This document shows, piece by piece, positions 1 through 7,381 of a stretch of 64,000 nt of DNA. The notes beneath the pieces were generated by a model that saw only the letters and a list, made by a program, of their open reading frames with translations, was not told the origin of the DNA and ran no database searches. The position numbers and the translations under genes are program-made. Each line of letters begins with the position of its first letter. The stretch's first letter is position 1. The stretch is from Brachybacterium alimentarium (GTDB lineage: Bacteria > Actinomycetota > Actinomycetes > Actinomycetales > Dermabacteraceae), in NCBI RefSeq assembly GCF_002332425.1, contig NZ_NRGS01000022.1:148187-212186 (forward strand), read 5' to 3'.

Positions 1-471
1 GTCGTGCCAGAGGTGAGGGTCGGTCGGGCCATGGTCGTGGTCATCGTCCGTCTCGTCGGCGCCGTCCTCCTCATGGGTGTGGCCGTCGGTGGGGAGCAGC
101 TCGATCACCGAGGTGACGTCCAGTGCGTTGTCGCCGTCGCCGGAGGAGATCGCGTCGTCGAGGGAGGCCTGGTAGCCGGGGATCTGCAGCACCAGGGCCG
201 CCTCCTGGACCGCGAGCACCTGACGCACGGAGAGCTCGAGGCCGTGCGCGTCGGCCCCCGGCGTCGCGAAGTCGGTCACGTCCACCCGGTTGCCGCCGAT
301 GCGGGTGACCAGGTAGGTGAGCGGATAGTTCGAGGTGGCCACCGTGAGCCCGCCGCTGCCGCTCTCGGCCCCGTTCCCGTCGTCACCGCAGGCAGCGAGC
401 ACGACAGCGCCCGCGCCGAGACCGGCGAGGGTGAACAGGGAACGGCGGGAGGTGTGCGGCAGCAACGACAT
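1..471 (-). CDS. znuA: Zinc ABC transporter substrate-binding lipoprotein (ZnuA/AdcA family), C-terminus cut off by window edge
   Basis: The 157 visible residues are the N-terminal part of a metal-binding solute receptor of the ZnuA family, which captures Zn(II) outside the membrane for an ABC importer. A signal peptide with paired arginines (SRRSLF, residues 8-13) leads to a lipobox ending at Cys28 (VLAAC), so it is probably a lipoprotein and possibly Tat-exported. Residues 32-100 have the family pattern, including GADAHG with a predicted ligand His near residue 76. A loop rich in His, Asp and Glu follows, and the visible part ends in PHLWHD, the next conserved metal-ligand region. ATG at 471 is the only sensible start ahead of the signal peptide. 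A Zur-like box overlaps that start, so zinc repression is expected. The rest of the gene lies before the window. Confidence 0.88.
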   Translation of the reverse strand, partial: MSLLPHTSRRSLFTLAGLGAGAVVLAACGDDGNGAESGSGGLTVATSNYPLTYLVTRIGGNRVDVTDFATPGADAHGLELSVRQVLAVQEAALVLQIPGYQASLDDAISSGDGDNALDVTSVIELLPTDGHTHEEDGADETDDDHDHGPTDPHLWHD

Positions 472-485
472 GACAATGATTCTCA
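471..485. promoter_or_regulatory. Zur-like operator overlapping the zinc-receptor start codon
   Basis: TGACAATGATTCTCA is an imperfect palindrome that closely resembles the actinobacterial Zur box as I remember it (TGAAAATGATTTTCA-like). Its first base is the A/T pair of the start codon of the zinc-receptor gene. That placement suits a leaderless or very short-leader transcript that the repressor would block directly. The call rests on motif resemblance plus the zinc-uptake function of the gene. Confidence 0.7.
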
Positions 486-608
486 CCAGCGCGCGGGGTG
501 CGCGCAAGTCGAACTGCTCACTCGACCCCACTTCCGTGCGCACGGTCACAGCAGTGCCGTCGCTATGCTGGGGTGGATCCGATCCATCCCGTCACCAGGA
601 GTCTCCCC

Positions 609-2000
609 GTGGCCAAGGCCCCCGCCAGCACGCTGGACAACGTCATCGCTCTCACGAAGAAGCGCGGCTTCGTGTTCCCGGCGGGAGAGATCTATGGCGG
701 TACCCGCTCCGCATGGGACTACGGACCGCTCGGAGTCGAGCTCAAGGAGAACATCAAGCGCCAGTGGTGGCGGACCTTCGTGCAGTCCCGTGCCGACATG
801 GTGGGCCTGGACTCCTCGATCATCCTGCCCAAGCGCGTCTGGGAGGCCTCCGGTCACGTCGCCACCTTCACGGACCCGCTGGTGGAGTGCAAGAGCTGCC
901 ACAACCGCTTCCGCGAGGACCACCTGATCGAGGGCTTCGAGCAGAAGAAGGGCCGCGCCCCCGAGGGCGGCCTGGCCGAGGTGCCCTGCCCCAACTGCGG
1001 CACCCGCGGCGAGTACACCGACCCCCAGCAGTTCTCCGGCCTGATCAAGACGTATCTCGGCCCGGTGGACAGCGAGGCCGGCCTGACCTACCTGCGCCCC
1101 GAGACCGCACAGGGCATCTTCGTGAACTTCCTCAACGTCGTCACCGCGACCCGCCAGAAGCCGCCCTTCGGCATCGGCCAGGTCGGCAAGGCGTTCCGCA
1201 ACGAGATCACCCCCGGCAACTTCATCTTCCGCACCCGCGAGTTCGAGCAGATGGAGATCGAGTTCTTCACGCCGCCCTCCGAGGCGGACGCCTTCTTCGC
1301 CTCGTGGGTCGAGGAGTGCTGGAACTGGTTCATCGACCTCGGCATGAACCCGGACAACCTGCGTCGCTTCGACGTGCCCGAGGACGAGCGCGCGCACTAC
1401 AGCGCCGGCACCATCGACTTCGAGTACCGCTTCGGCTTCCAGGGCAGCGAGTGGGGCGAGCTGATGGGCATCGCCAACCGCACCGACTACGACCTGGCCA
1501 GCCATACCGAGGGTTCCGGCACGAAGATGCAGTACTTCGACCAGGCCGCCAACGAGCGCTACACGCCCTATGTGATCGAGCCGAGCTTCGGCCTGACCCG
1601 CTCGATGATGGCGTTCCTGGTGGATGCGTACACCGAGGACGAAGCCCCCAACGCCAAGGGCGGCGTCGACAAGCGCACCGTGCTCAAGCTCGACCCGCGC
1701 CTCGCGCCGATCAAGGCCGCGGTGCTGCCGCTGTCCAAGAGCGAGGAGCTGATCCCGCAGGCCACCCGCCTCGCGGACCAGCTGCGCAAGCACTGGAACG
1801 TCGAGCTGGACGTCACGCAGGCCATCGGTCGCCGCTACCGCCGACAGGACGAGATCGGCACGCCGTTCTGCATCACGGTGGACTTCGACACGGTCGACGA
1901 CCTGGCCGTCACGATCCGCGAGCGCGACACCATGGCGCAGGAGCGCGTGGCCCTCGACCAGGTGGAGTCCTACCTCGCCGCTCGCCTCATCGGCGTCTGA
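609..2000 (+). CDS. glyS: Glycyl-tRNA synthetase (alpha2, class II)
   Basis: Charges tRNA-Gly with glycine in the cytoplasm. The 463-residue protein starts [19 protein letters not shown] and carries [13 protein letters not shown], typical of the dimeric bacterial/archaeal-type GlyRS rather than the alpha2beta2 enzyme. Two Cys-X2-Cys pairs (Cys94/97 and Cys127/130) form a zinc-ribbon insertion. Class II motif 3 is visible near the C-terminus ([10 protein letters not shown]). GTG at 609 is chosen because AGGAG lies 7 nt upstream at 597-601 and the family N-terminus begins there; a longer in-frame reading upstream has no family similarity. Length is normal. Confidence 0.96.
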   Translation: MAKAPASTLDNVIALTKKRGFVFPAGEIYGGTRSAWDYGPLGVELKENIKRQWWRTFVQSRADMVGLDSSIILPKRVWEASGHVATFTDPLVECKSCHNRFREDHLIEGFEQKKGRAPEGGLAEVPCPNCGTRGEYTDPQQFSGLIKTYLGPVDSEAGLTYLRPETAQGIFVNFLNVVTATRQKPPFGIGQVGKAFRNEITPGNFIFRTREFEQMEIEFFTPPSEADAFFASWVEECWNWFIDLGMNPDNLRRFDVPEDERAHYSAGTIDFEYRFGFQGSEWGELMGIANRTDYDLASHTEGSGTKMQYFDQAANERYTPYVIEPSFGLTRSMMAFLVDAYTEDEAPNAKGGVDKRTVLKLDPRLAPIKAAVLPLSKSEELIPQATRLADQLRKHWNVELDVTQAIGRRYRRQDEIGTPFCITVDFDTVDDLAVTIRERDTMAQERVALDQVESYLAARLIGV

Positions 2001-2029
2001 GCAGGTCCCGGGCTGCGTCGGGGACGGGA

Positions 2030-2694
2030 GTCGCTCTCACGCTCCACGACGGGCTGTCCTTCACGGGGCAGTCCGTCCTCGAGGTGACTGCCGGTCCGGT
2101 GTTCTGCGATGGACCGGGAGCCCTCACCCGGATCCGGGAGTCGCTCGCCTGGTATCCCGATGCCGTGTGGCGATACGCGGTGGCCGCTGACTGGTCCCGG
2201 CTCAGGCAGGAGTTCCGCGACGTGGGCCGCGCGGGGCTGCGTGGCGACGAGGACGGCTCGGCCGTGATCGCCGCGCGTCATGTGCGCACTCTGCTCCACC
2301 TCGCCCATCTGCTGCATCGCTGCTGGCCCCGTACGGGAAGCGGCTCGCGCACTCCGCGGCCCGTCTGCCGGGCGGCACGGCGCTGCGCGTCACCGTGCTG
2401 GAGGTGCTGCGGGCGCCGGAGTGGCGGTCGCGCCAGAGCGCGCTGGCCGACGCCGTCGAACAGCTCGCTGTGGTCCAGGGCGAGCAGGGTCTGCCCACTC
2501 CGAGCCCCGCGACCGAACCGTTCTTCGACCGCCCCCACATCGGTCTGCGGGAGATGGCCGAGCTGGTCACCGCACAGATCCGGGGCCCTGCAGTCCGGGC
2601 GCTGCCGGTCGGTGCCGGCACCGCCGAGCAGATCAGCGACAACGTGAGCGTGCTCGTCGACGCCGACGCGCGGCGCCGTCTTGTGGGCGGCTGA
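2030..2694 (+). pseudogene. Decayed DUF4037-family gene (5' truncated, one frameshift)
   Basis: Only the C-terminal part of a DUF4037 protein is recognisable, in two reading frames. The first frame reads from about 2040 to 2325 and contains LAWYPDAVWRY and AARHVRTLLHLAHLLHR, matching the family blocks WYPxDVWRY and AARLVRxLMRLxFLLER. At the block that should read (A)PYGKRL the frame breaks at 2325-2330, where one G appears to be missing from tgg(g)ccccgtac. The second frame then continues with PYGKRLAHSAARLP and runs to the TGA at 2692-2694. The N-terminal nucleotidyltransferase-like part is absent because glyS ends just upstream. A sequencing error could explain the frameshift but not the missing 5' part. 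Confidence 0.75.
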
Positions 2695-2774
2695 GGCGCT
2701 CGAGCACGACCGGTGCCGCCGTCGGAGCCTCCCGGCGGAGGGGGCCGACGGCTCGGGCCCGCGCCCCGCTCTGC

Positions 2775-2795
2775 TCAGCGCTGATCAGCGCAGGA
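2775..2795. promoter_or_regulatory. Candidate operator upstream of the clpP pair
   Basis: The palindrome TCAGCGCTGA (2775-2784) is followed one base later by CAGCGCAGGA (2786-2795). An overlapping perfect 14-bp palindrome, GCGCTGATCAGCGC, spans 2778-2791. Nearly the same two elements recur upstream of the convergent HTH gene at 4595-4619, suggesting that one protein, probably that HTH regulator, binds both sites. No clear -10 was assigned. Confidence 0.55.
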
Positions 2796-2839
2796 CGGAT
2801 CCTCTCCCGTCCCTCCCTCGGGGCGCGGATGCTGGAGCC

Positions 2840-3541
2840 ATGACACGCACAGCGACACTTCCGCACCTCGAGGATTCCGCGGCCGCACCCGCAGCGGCCG
2901 GCCTCGGAGCCCTCACCGCCACCCGACTGCTCCACCACCGGGTGCTGATCCTGGACCGAGAGCTGGACCAGGACAACGGCGCCCAGCTCAGCGCGCAGCT
3001 CCTCCTGCTGGCCGCCGAGGACCCGCGCCAGGACATCACCCTGCTCATCAACTCTCCGGGCGGCCTGGTCCCCGCCATGCTCGCGATCGGCGATCTCATG
3101 GACCTGGTCCCGTGCGATGTGCGCACCGTCGCCCTCGGCATGGCGTACAGCGCCGGACAGTTCCTGCTCACGCACGGCACCCCGGGCAAACGCATGATCC
3201 TTCCCCACGGGCGGGTCCTCATGCACCAGGGGTCCGCCGGCTTCGGAGGCAGCGCCGCGGACATCGAACTGCAGGCCGAGGATCTGCGCCGCAGCCGAGA
3301 TCTCCTCATCGCTCTGACCGCGGAGCGCACCGGGCAGAGCGCGGAGACCATCGCTCAGGACTCGGACAGGGATCGGCTCTGGGATGCCGAGGGTGCTGTC
3401 GAGTACGGCTTCTGCGACCGCATCGTCACCTCCCTCGACGAGGTCCTCCCTCTCGGCATCGGGGCACGGACAGGCACCTCTCTGGGAGTGACCGGCGTGG
3501 TCGCCTCCCCCCACTCCGCACCGTCAGGAGATGCACGATGA
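2840..3541 (+). CDS. clpP: ATP-dependent Clp protease proteolytic subunit (accessory ClpP paralogue, intact triad)
   Basis: A 233-residue ClpP, the serine-peptidase barrel that degrades proteins fed by Clp ATPases. The catalytic triad is visible: Ser104 in GMAYSAGQFLL, His129 in RVLMHQG, and Asp174 in IAQDSDRDRL. NSPGG (71-75) is the usual oxyanion-region motif. The C-terminal tail from about residue 203 is longer than usual and of low complexity. ATG at 2840 fits the conserved start of the fold. The next gene overlaps it by ATGA, so the two are co-translated. The pair with an adjacent ClgR/PopR-like regulator resembles the accessory clpP3-clpP4 operons of Streptomyces, not the housekeeping clpP1P2-clpX locus. 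Confidence 0.92.
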   Translation: MTRTATLPHLEDSAAAPAAAGLGALTATRLLHHRVLILDRELDQDNGAQLSAQLLLLAAEDPRQDITLLINSPGGLVPAMLAIGDLMDLVPCDVRTVALGMAYSAGQFLLTHGTPGKRMILPHGRVLMHQGSAGFGGSAADIELQAEDLRRSRDLLIALTAERTGQSAETIAQDSDRDRLWDAEGAVEYGFCDRIVTSLDEVLPLGIGARTGTSLGVTGVVASPHSAPSGDAR

Positions 3542-4140
3542 GCACCTACACCATCCCCAGCGTCATCGAGCGCACCCGGACCGGGGTGGAACGCAGCGCA
3601 GACGTGTATTCGCGGCTGCTGTCGGATCGCATCATCTACCTCGGCACGCCGATCGACGACGGAGTCGCCAACTCGGTGATCGCGCAGATCCTGCACCTGG
3701 AGAACGAGTTCTCCGACGCCCCGATCCATCTCTACCTGAACTCCAGCGGGGGCGATGCCCAGGCCGTGCTGGCCATCTACGACACCCTGGCGTACGTGCG
3801 CAGCCGAGTCGCCGTGACCTGTGTGGGCCAGGTGGTCGCGGCGCCCGTTGTGCTGCTCGCAGCAGGCACGCCCGGGCTGCGCTCAGTGCTTCCCCACACT
3901 CGCGTGGTGCTCCATCCGCTGGAGGCGCAGGGTCGCGGCGCCGTGCCCGATCTGATCCTGGCCACGGAAGAGGTGGAACGGATCCGGCGTGCCCTCGAGC
4001 TGCTGATCGCCGAGCACTCCGGGACCTCTCTGGAACAGGTGCGCCGGGACCTCGAGCGGGAGCAGGTGCTGGACGCCGAGGCAGCCGTCGCCTACGGGCT
4101 CGCCGACGAGGTGCTGCTCAGGCGGCCGCCAGCAGCGTGA
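3538..4140 (+). CDS. ClpP-like subunit with the catalytic serine replaced by alanine
   Basis: A 200-residue ClpP-family protein encoded immediately after an intact clpP (ATGA overlap). The fold motifs NSSGGD (69-73), VLPHTRVVLH and AVAYGLADEVL are present. At the active-site strand, where ClpP reads GQAAS, this protein reads GQVVAAP, so the nucleophile position (residue 101) is Ala. His126 and Asp171 of the triad appear to be kept. It is therefore predicted to be proteolytically inactive and may act as a structural ring partner of the upstream ClpP. Its 3' end overlaps the convergent HTH gene by 23 bp. It could alternatively be a decaying paralogue, but the rest of the fold is well preserved. 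Confidence 0.85.
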   Translation: MSTYTIPSVIERTRTGVERSADVYSRLLSDRIIYLGTPIDDGVANSVIAQILHLENEFSDAPIHLYLNSSGGDAQAVLAIYDTLAYVRSRVAVTCVGQVVAAPVVLLAAGTPGLRSVLPHTRVVLHPLEAQGRGAVPDLILATEEVERIRRALELLIAEHSGTSLEQVRRDLEREQVLDAEAAVAYGLADEVLLRRPPAA

Positions 4141-4534
4141 GACCGGGCCGGGCGGCGAGGGCGACCTCGCCGCCTCCCTGCCCGGCGGCACGCGGCCTCG
4201 CCACGGGGGAGGACACGGAACGGTACGGGCGGGACGGCCGCGGCGAGGAGGCCAGCTCCAGGGAGAGCGGATAGTCGCCGAGGGTGTCCGGGAGCAGCGC
4301 GGGTTCGGCGGCTCGGAGCAGCAGCTGGGAGACGCTCACACCGAGGGCCCCGGTGATCGCGGCCAGCAGCTCGGAGGACGGATCCTTGCGGCCCCGTTCG
4401 ACATCGGAGAGGTGCTGCATGCTGATGCCCGCCGCTTCCGCGACCTGGGCGAGCGTGCGGGCCTGGCGCCGCCGCTCGTCACGGAGCACGGCGCCGACGA
4501 GCTCGCGCAGCAACGGATCCAGATGCCCACTCAT
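4118..4534 (-). CDS. ClgR/PopR-like HTH transcriptional regulator with C-terminal Ala-rich tail
   Basis: A 138-residue XRE-type DNA-binding protein. The helix-turn-helix covers about residues 13-72 (RTLAQVAEAAGISMQHLSDV followed by ERGRKDPSSELLAAI), the pattern of the ClgR/PopR family that controls clp genes in actinobacteria. The rest is probably disordered and the protein ends LLAAA. In Streptomyces PopR, two C-terminal alanines are needed for degradation by ClpP, so this tail may be a degron that ties repressor level to protease capacity. It converges on and overlaps the clpP-like gene. Near-identical DNA elements lie upstream of this gene and of the clpP pair. The family call is firm; the specific target is inferred. 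Confidence 0.85.
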   Translation of the reverse strand: MSGHLDPLLRELVGAVLRDERRRQARTLAQVAEAAGISMQHLSDVERGRKDPSSELLAAITGALGVSVSQLLLRAAEPALLPDTLGDYPLSLELASSPRPSRPYRSVSSPVARPRAAGQGGGEVALAARPGLTLLAAA

Positions 4535-4592
4535 GACCCGAGGCTACGCCGGCTCCTCCCGCTCGTCGGGTGCCTCCGCTGTGAGCAGAACA

Positions 4593-4619
4593 CGTCAGAG
4601 CTGACGTCGCAGCGCAGGA
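4593..4619. promoter_or_regulatory. Candidate operator upstream of the ClgR/PopR-like gene
   Basis: CGTCAG-AG-CTGACG (4593-4606) is an inverted repeat whose core TCAGAGCTGA differs by one base from the TCAGCGCTGA element upstream of clpP. It is followed at 4610-4619 by CAGCGCAGGA, identical to the second clpP element; the gap is 5 nt here and 1 nt there. The site lies about 60-85 bp upstream of the minus-strand HTH gene and would suit autoregulation. Confidence 0.5.
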
Positions 4620-4803
4620 GTCCCCAGGCCTGCGCGCGACGTGGGGCGCGGTCACCCCGGTCCGGAGCAGTCGGGAGGGCGGGAGCAGGCCGGCCGGTGC
4701 AGTGGCTGCTGGATGTCGTGAACCTTCCTCCCCAGCGTCATCCGATGCACATCACCCTCGTCACCCCTCCCGAGCGACGGGGCGAGGTGGGACAATCACG
4801 GTG

Positions 4804-6015
4804 ATGACCACCCTCGATGCTCCCACTACCCCGCCCCTCCAGGCTGCCGGGGGCACTCGGCGATCCCTGAGGATCGGCCCGCACACGATCGACACGCCTG
4901 TGGTGCTCGCCCCGATGGCCGGGATCACCAATATGGCGTTCCGCCTGCTGTGCCGTGAGTTCGGCGCGCTCCACAGCGAGGACGACGGCGGTCTGTACGT
5001 CTCCGAGATGGTCACCACGCGTGCCCTCGTGGAGGACCACGGGGAGTCCTGGCGCCTGGTGACGATGGGGGAGCGGGAGACGCCGCGCTCCGTCCAGCTG
5101 TACGGGGTGGACCCCTCGACGGTGCGCCGAGCCGTCGAGATGATCCGCGAGCGCGATCTCGCCGACCACATCGACCTCAACTTCGGCTGCCCGGTCCCCA
5201 AGGTGACGCGACGTGGGGGCGGCGGTGTGCTGCCCTGGAAGACGGAGCTGTTCACGAGGATCGTGCGCGCCGCGGTCGAGGCCGCGGGACCCGAGGTGCC
5301 CGTCACCGTCAAGACGCGCATCGGCATCGACGACGACCACCAGACCTTCCAGGACGCCGGCCTGATCGCCCAGGAGGTCGGCGCCGCCGCGATCGCCCTG
5401 CACGGCCGCACCGTCGTGCAGCACTACTCGGGCACCGCCCGCTGGCAGGCGATCACCGAGCTCAAGGAGCGGGTCACCGACATCCCCGTGCTCGGCAACG
5501 GCGACATCTGGTCCGCGGAGGATGCGCTGTCGATGATGGATCAGACGGGCTGTGACGGCGTCGTGGTGGGGCGCGGATGCCAGGGGCGGCCGTGGCTCTT
5601 CGCGGACCTCGCCGCCGGGTTCGCCGGCAGGCCCGATCGGGTGCAGCCCTCCATGGGCGACATCGCCAGGATCATGCGCCGTCACGCGGAGCTCCTGGTG
5701 GAGTACTTCGAGGACGAGGGCCGTGCCGTGCGCGATCTGCGCAAGCACGTGGCCTGGTACTTCAAGGGGTACCCGGTCGGCGGCGAGATGCGCCACCGCC
5801 TCGCGACCATGGAATCCCTCGCCGATCTCGACGCGAAGCTCGCCGAGCTGGATCTGGACAGCCCCTACCCGGGCGACGCCGTCGAGGGTCCCCGGGGGCG
5901 GGCCGGCACCCCGAAGCGGGCCGTGGTGCCCGAGGGCTGGATGACGTCCCGTGAGCTGTCCGCCGATCACGCCGCACGCCTCCACGAGGCCGAGCTCGAC
6001 ACCTCAGGGGGCTGA
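4804..6015 (+). CDS. dusB: tRNA-dihydrouridine synthase (DusB type)
   Basis: A 403-residue FMN-dependent enzyme that reduces uridine to dihydrouridine in tRNA D-loops. The TIM-barrel start reads VVLAPMAGITNMAFR (33-47), and the catalytic Cys129 sits in LNFGCPVPKV. A basic C-terminal domain follows. ATG at 4804 directly follows a GTG at 4801; either could serve, with GAGGTGGG upstream. It is followed after 3 nt by dgt and then dnaG, a common actinobacterial order. Confidence 0.93.
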   Translation: MTTLDAPTTPPLQAAGGTRRSLRIGPHTIDTPVVLAPMAGITNMAFRLLCREFGALHSEDDGGLYVSEMVTTRALVEDHGESWRLVTMGERETPRSVQLYGVDPSTVRRAVEMIRERDLADHIDLNFGCPVPKVTRRGGGGVLPWKTELFTRIVRAAVEAAGPEVPVTVKTRIGIDDDHQTFQDAGLIAQEVGAAAIALHGRTVVQHYSGTARWQAITELKERVTDIPVLGNGDIWSAEDALSMMDQTGCDGVVVGRGCQGRPWLFADLAAGFAGRPDRVQPSMGDIARIMRRHAELLVEYFEDEGRAVRDLRKHVAWYFKGYPVGGEMRHRLATMESLADLDAKLAELDLDSPYPGDAVEGPRGRAGTPKRAVVPEGWMTSRELSADHAARLHEAELDTSGG

Positions 6016-6018
6016 GCA

Positions 6019-7377
6019 GTGACCACGTCGCACCATCCGAACGCCGACCGGGGCCAGAGCCGTCCGCAGGATCCGGTCGCGGAGCCCGCTGTCGGCTACA
6101 CGCACGCCGACGTCGAGCGCTGGGCCGACGAACCCCCGAAGTCTCAGGCCCGCACTCCGTTCCAGCGGGACCGGGCCCGGGTGCTGCACTCGTCGGCCCT
6201 GCGCCGGCTGGGCGCGAAGACCCAGGTCCTGGGCGCCGGCGCCAACGACTTCGTGCGCACCCGCCTCACGCATTCGCTCGAGGTGGCCCAGGTGGGTCGC
6301 GATATCGGCCTGGAGCTGGGATGCGACCCCGACATCGTCGACGCCGCCTGCCTCTCCCACGATCTGGGTCATCCGCCCTTCGGGCACAACGGCGAGAAGG
6401 TGCTCGACGCGATCGCCGCCGACTTCGGCGGGTTCGAGGGCAACGCCCAGACCCTGCGTCTGCTCACCCGTCTCGAGCCCAAGATCCTCGGCGAGGACCG
6501 CCCCTATGGGCTGAACCTCACCCGCGCGAGCGTGGACGCAGCGATCAAGTACCCCTGGGCCCGGGGCGAAGGTCCGGACCCCAGCTCCCCGAAGTTCGGC
6601 GCGTACGCCGATGACCTCGACGTCTACCAGTGGGCGCGCCAGGGCTCGATCCCCGGCCGGAAATGCTTCGAAGCGCAGGTCATGGACCTCGCCGACGACA
6701 TCGCCTACTCCGTCCACGACATCGAGGACGCGATCACCGGGCTCACCCTGGACCTCGGGAGGCTGCAGGACCCGATGGAGAGGTCGGCCGCCCTGTACGT
6801 GGTGCAGGACTGGTACATGCCCGATGAGTCGATCGATGAGCTCGATGCCGCTCTGCAGCGTCTCGAGGCCGAGCCGTACTGGATGCTCACCTTCACCGGC
6901 ACGGTGCGTTCCGCCGCCGGGCTGAAGGACATGGCCAGCCAGCTCATCGGCCGCTTCACCCGGTCCGCGATCTCCGCCACCCGCGCCGCCCACGGCACCG
7001 GGCCGATCTCCCGGTACGGCGGCGACGTCCTGGTGCCGGAGCAGACTCATCTGGAGATCGCGGTGCTCAAGGGTCTGGCCGCCGCCTATGTGATGTCCTC
7101 CGCCTCGCAGCAGCCCGTGTACGAAGCGCAGGAGGAGATCATCCGCGACCTCTACTCGCGTCTGTGGAACTCCGGCACGCAATATCTCAGCCCCCTGTTC
7201 GCCGAACTGTGGGAGGCTTCGGGCGACGACGACACGCGACGCCGTGTGGTCATCGATCAGATCGCCTCCTACACGGATGTCACGGCGCGACGGCTCCACG
7301 AGGTGCTGTTCGACCGCGCGATCACCCACATCACGGCAGCCGACACCCCGCTGCCAGGACTCGGATCGGAGCTGTGA
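6019..7377 (+). CDS. dgt: Deoxyguanosinetriphosphate triphosphohydrolase-like HD protein
   Basis: A 452-residue dNTP triphosphohydrolase that splits dGTP and related dNTPs to nucleoside and tripolyphosphate, helping control dNTP pools. Metal-binding HD residues are visible: His85 in RLTHSLEV and His114-Asp115 in LSHDLGHPPFGHNG. The family start region FQRDRARVLHSSALRRL is present. GTG at 6019 is 3 nt after the dusB stop, so the genes are probably co-transcribed. Length is normal for the family. Confidence 0.93.
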   Translation: MTTSHHPNADRGQSRPQDPVAEPAVGYTHADVERWADEPPKSQARTPFQRDRARVLHSSALRRLGAKTQVLGAGANDFVRTRLTHSLEVAQVGRDIGLELGCDPDIVDAACLSHDLGHPPFGHNGEKVLDAIAADFGGFEGNAQTLRLLTRLEPKILGEDRPYGLNLTRASVDAAIKYPWARGEGPDPSSPKFGAYADDLDVYQWARQGSIPGRKCFEAQVMDLADDIAYSVHDIEDAITGLTLDLGRLQDPMERSAALYVVQDWYMPDESIDELDAALQRLEAEPYWMLTFTGTVRSAAGLKDMASQLIGRFTRSAISATRAAHGTGPISRYGGDVLVPEQTHLEIAVLKGLAAAYVMSSASQQPVYEAQEEIIRDLYSRLWNSGTQYLSPLFAELWEASGDDDTRRRVVIDQIASYTDVTARRLHEVLFDRAITHITAADTPLPGLGSEL

Positions 7378-7381
7378 GGAG

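Noticed and set aside
2681-2839. Longer N-terminus for the first ClpP
   Set aside because: It would run through the operator palindrome and has no similarity to ClpP; ATG at 2840 fits.
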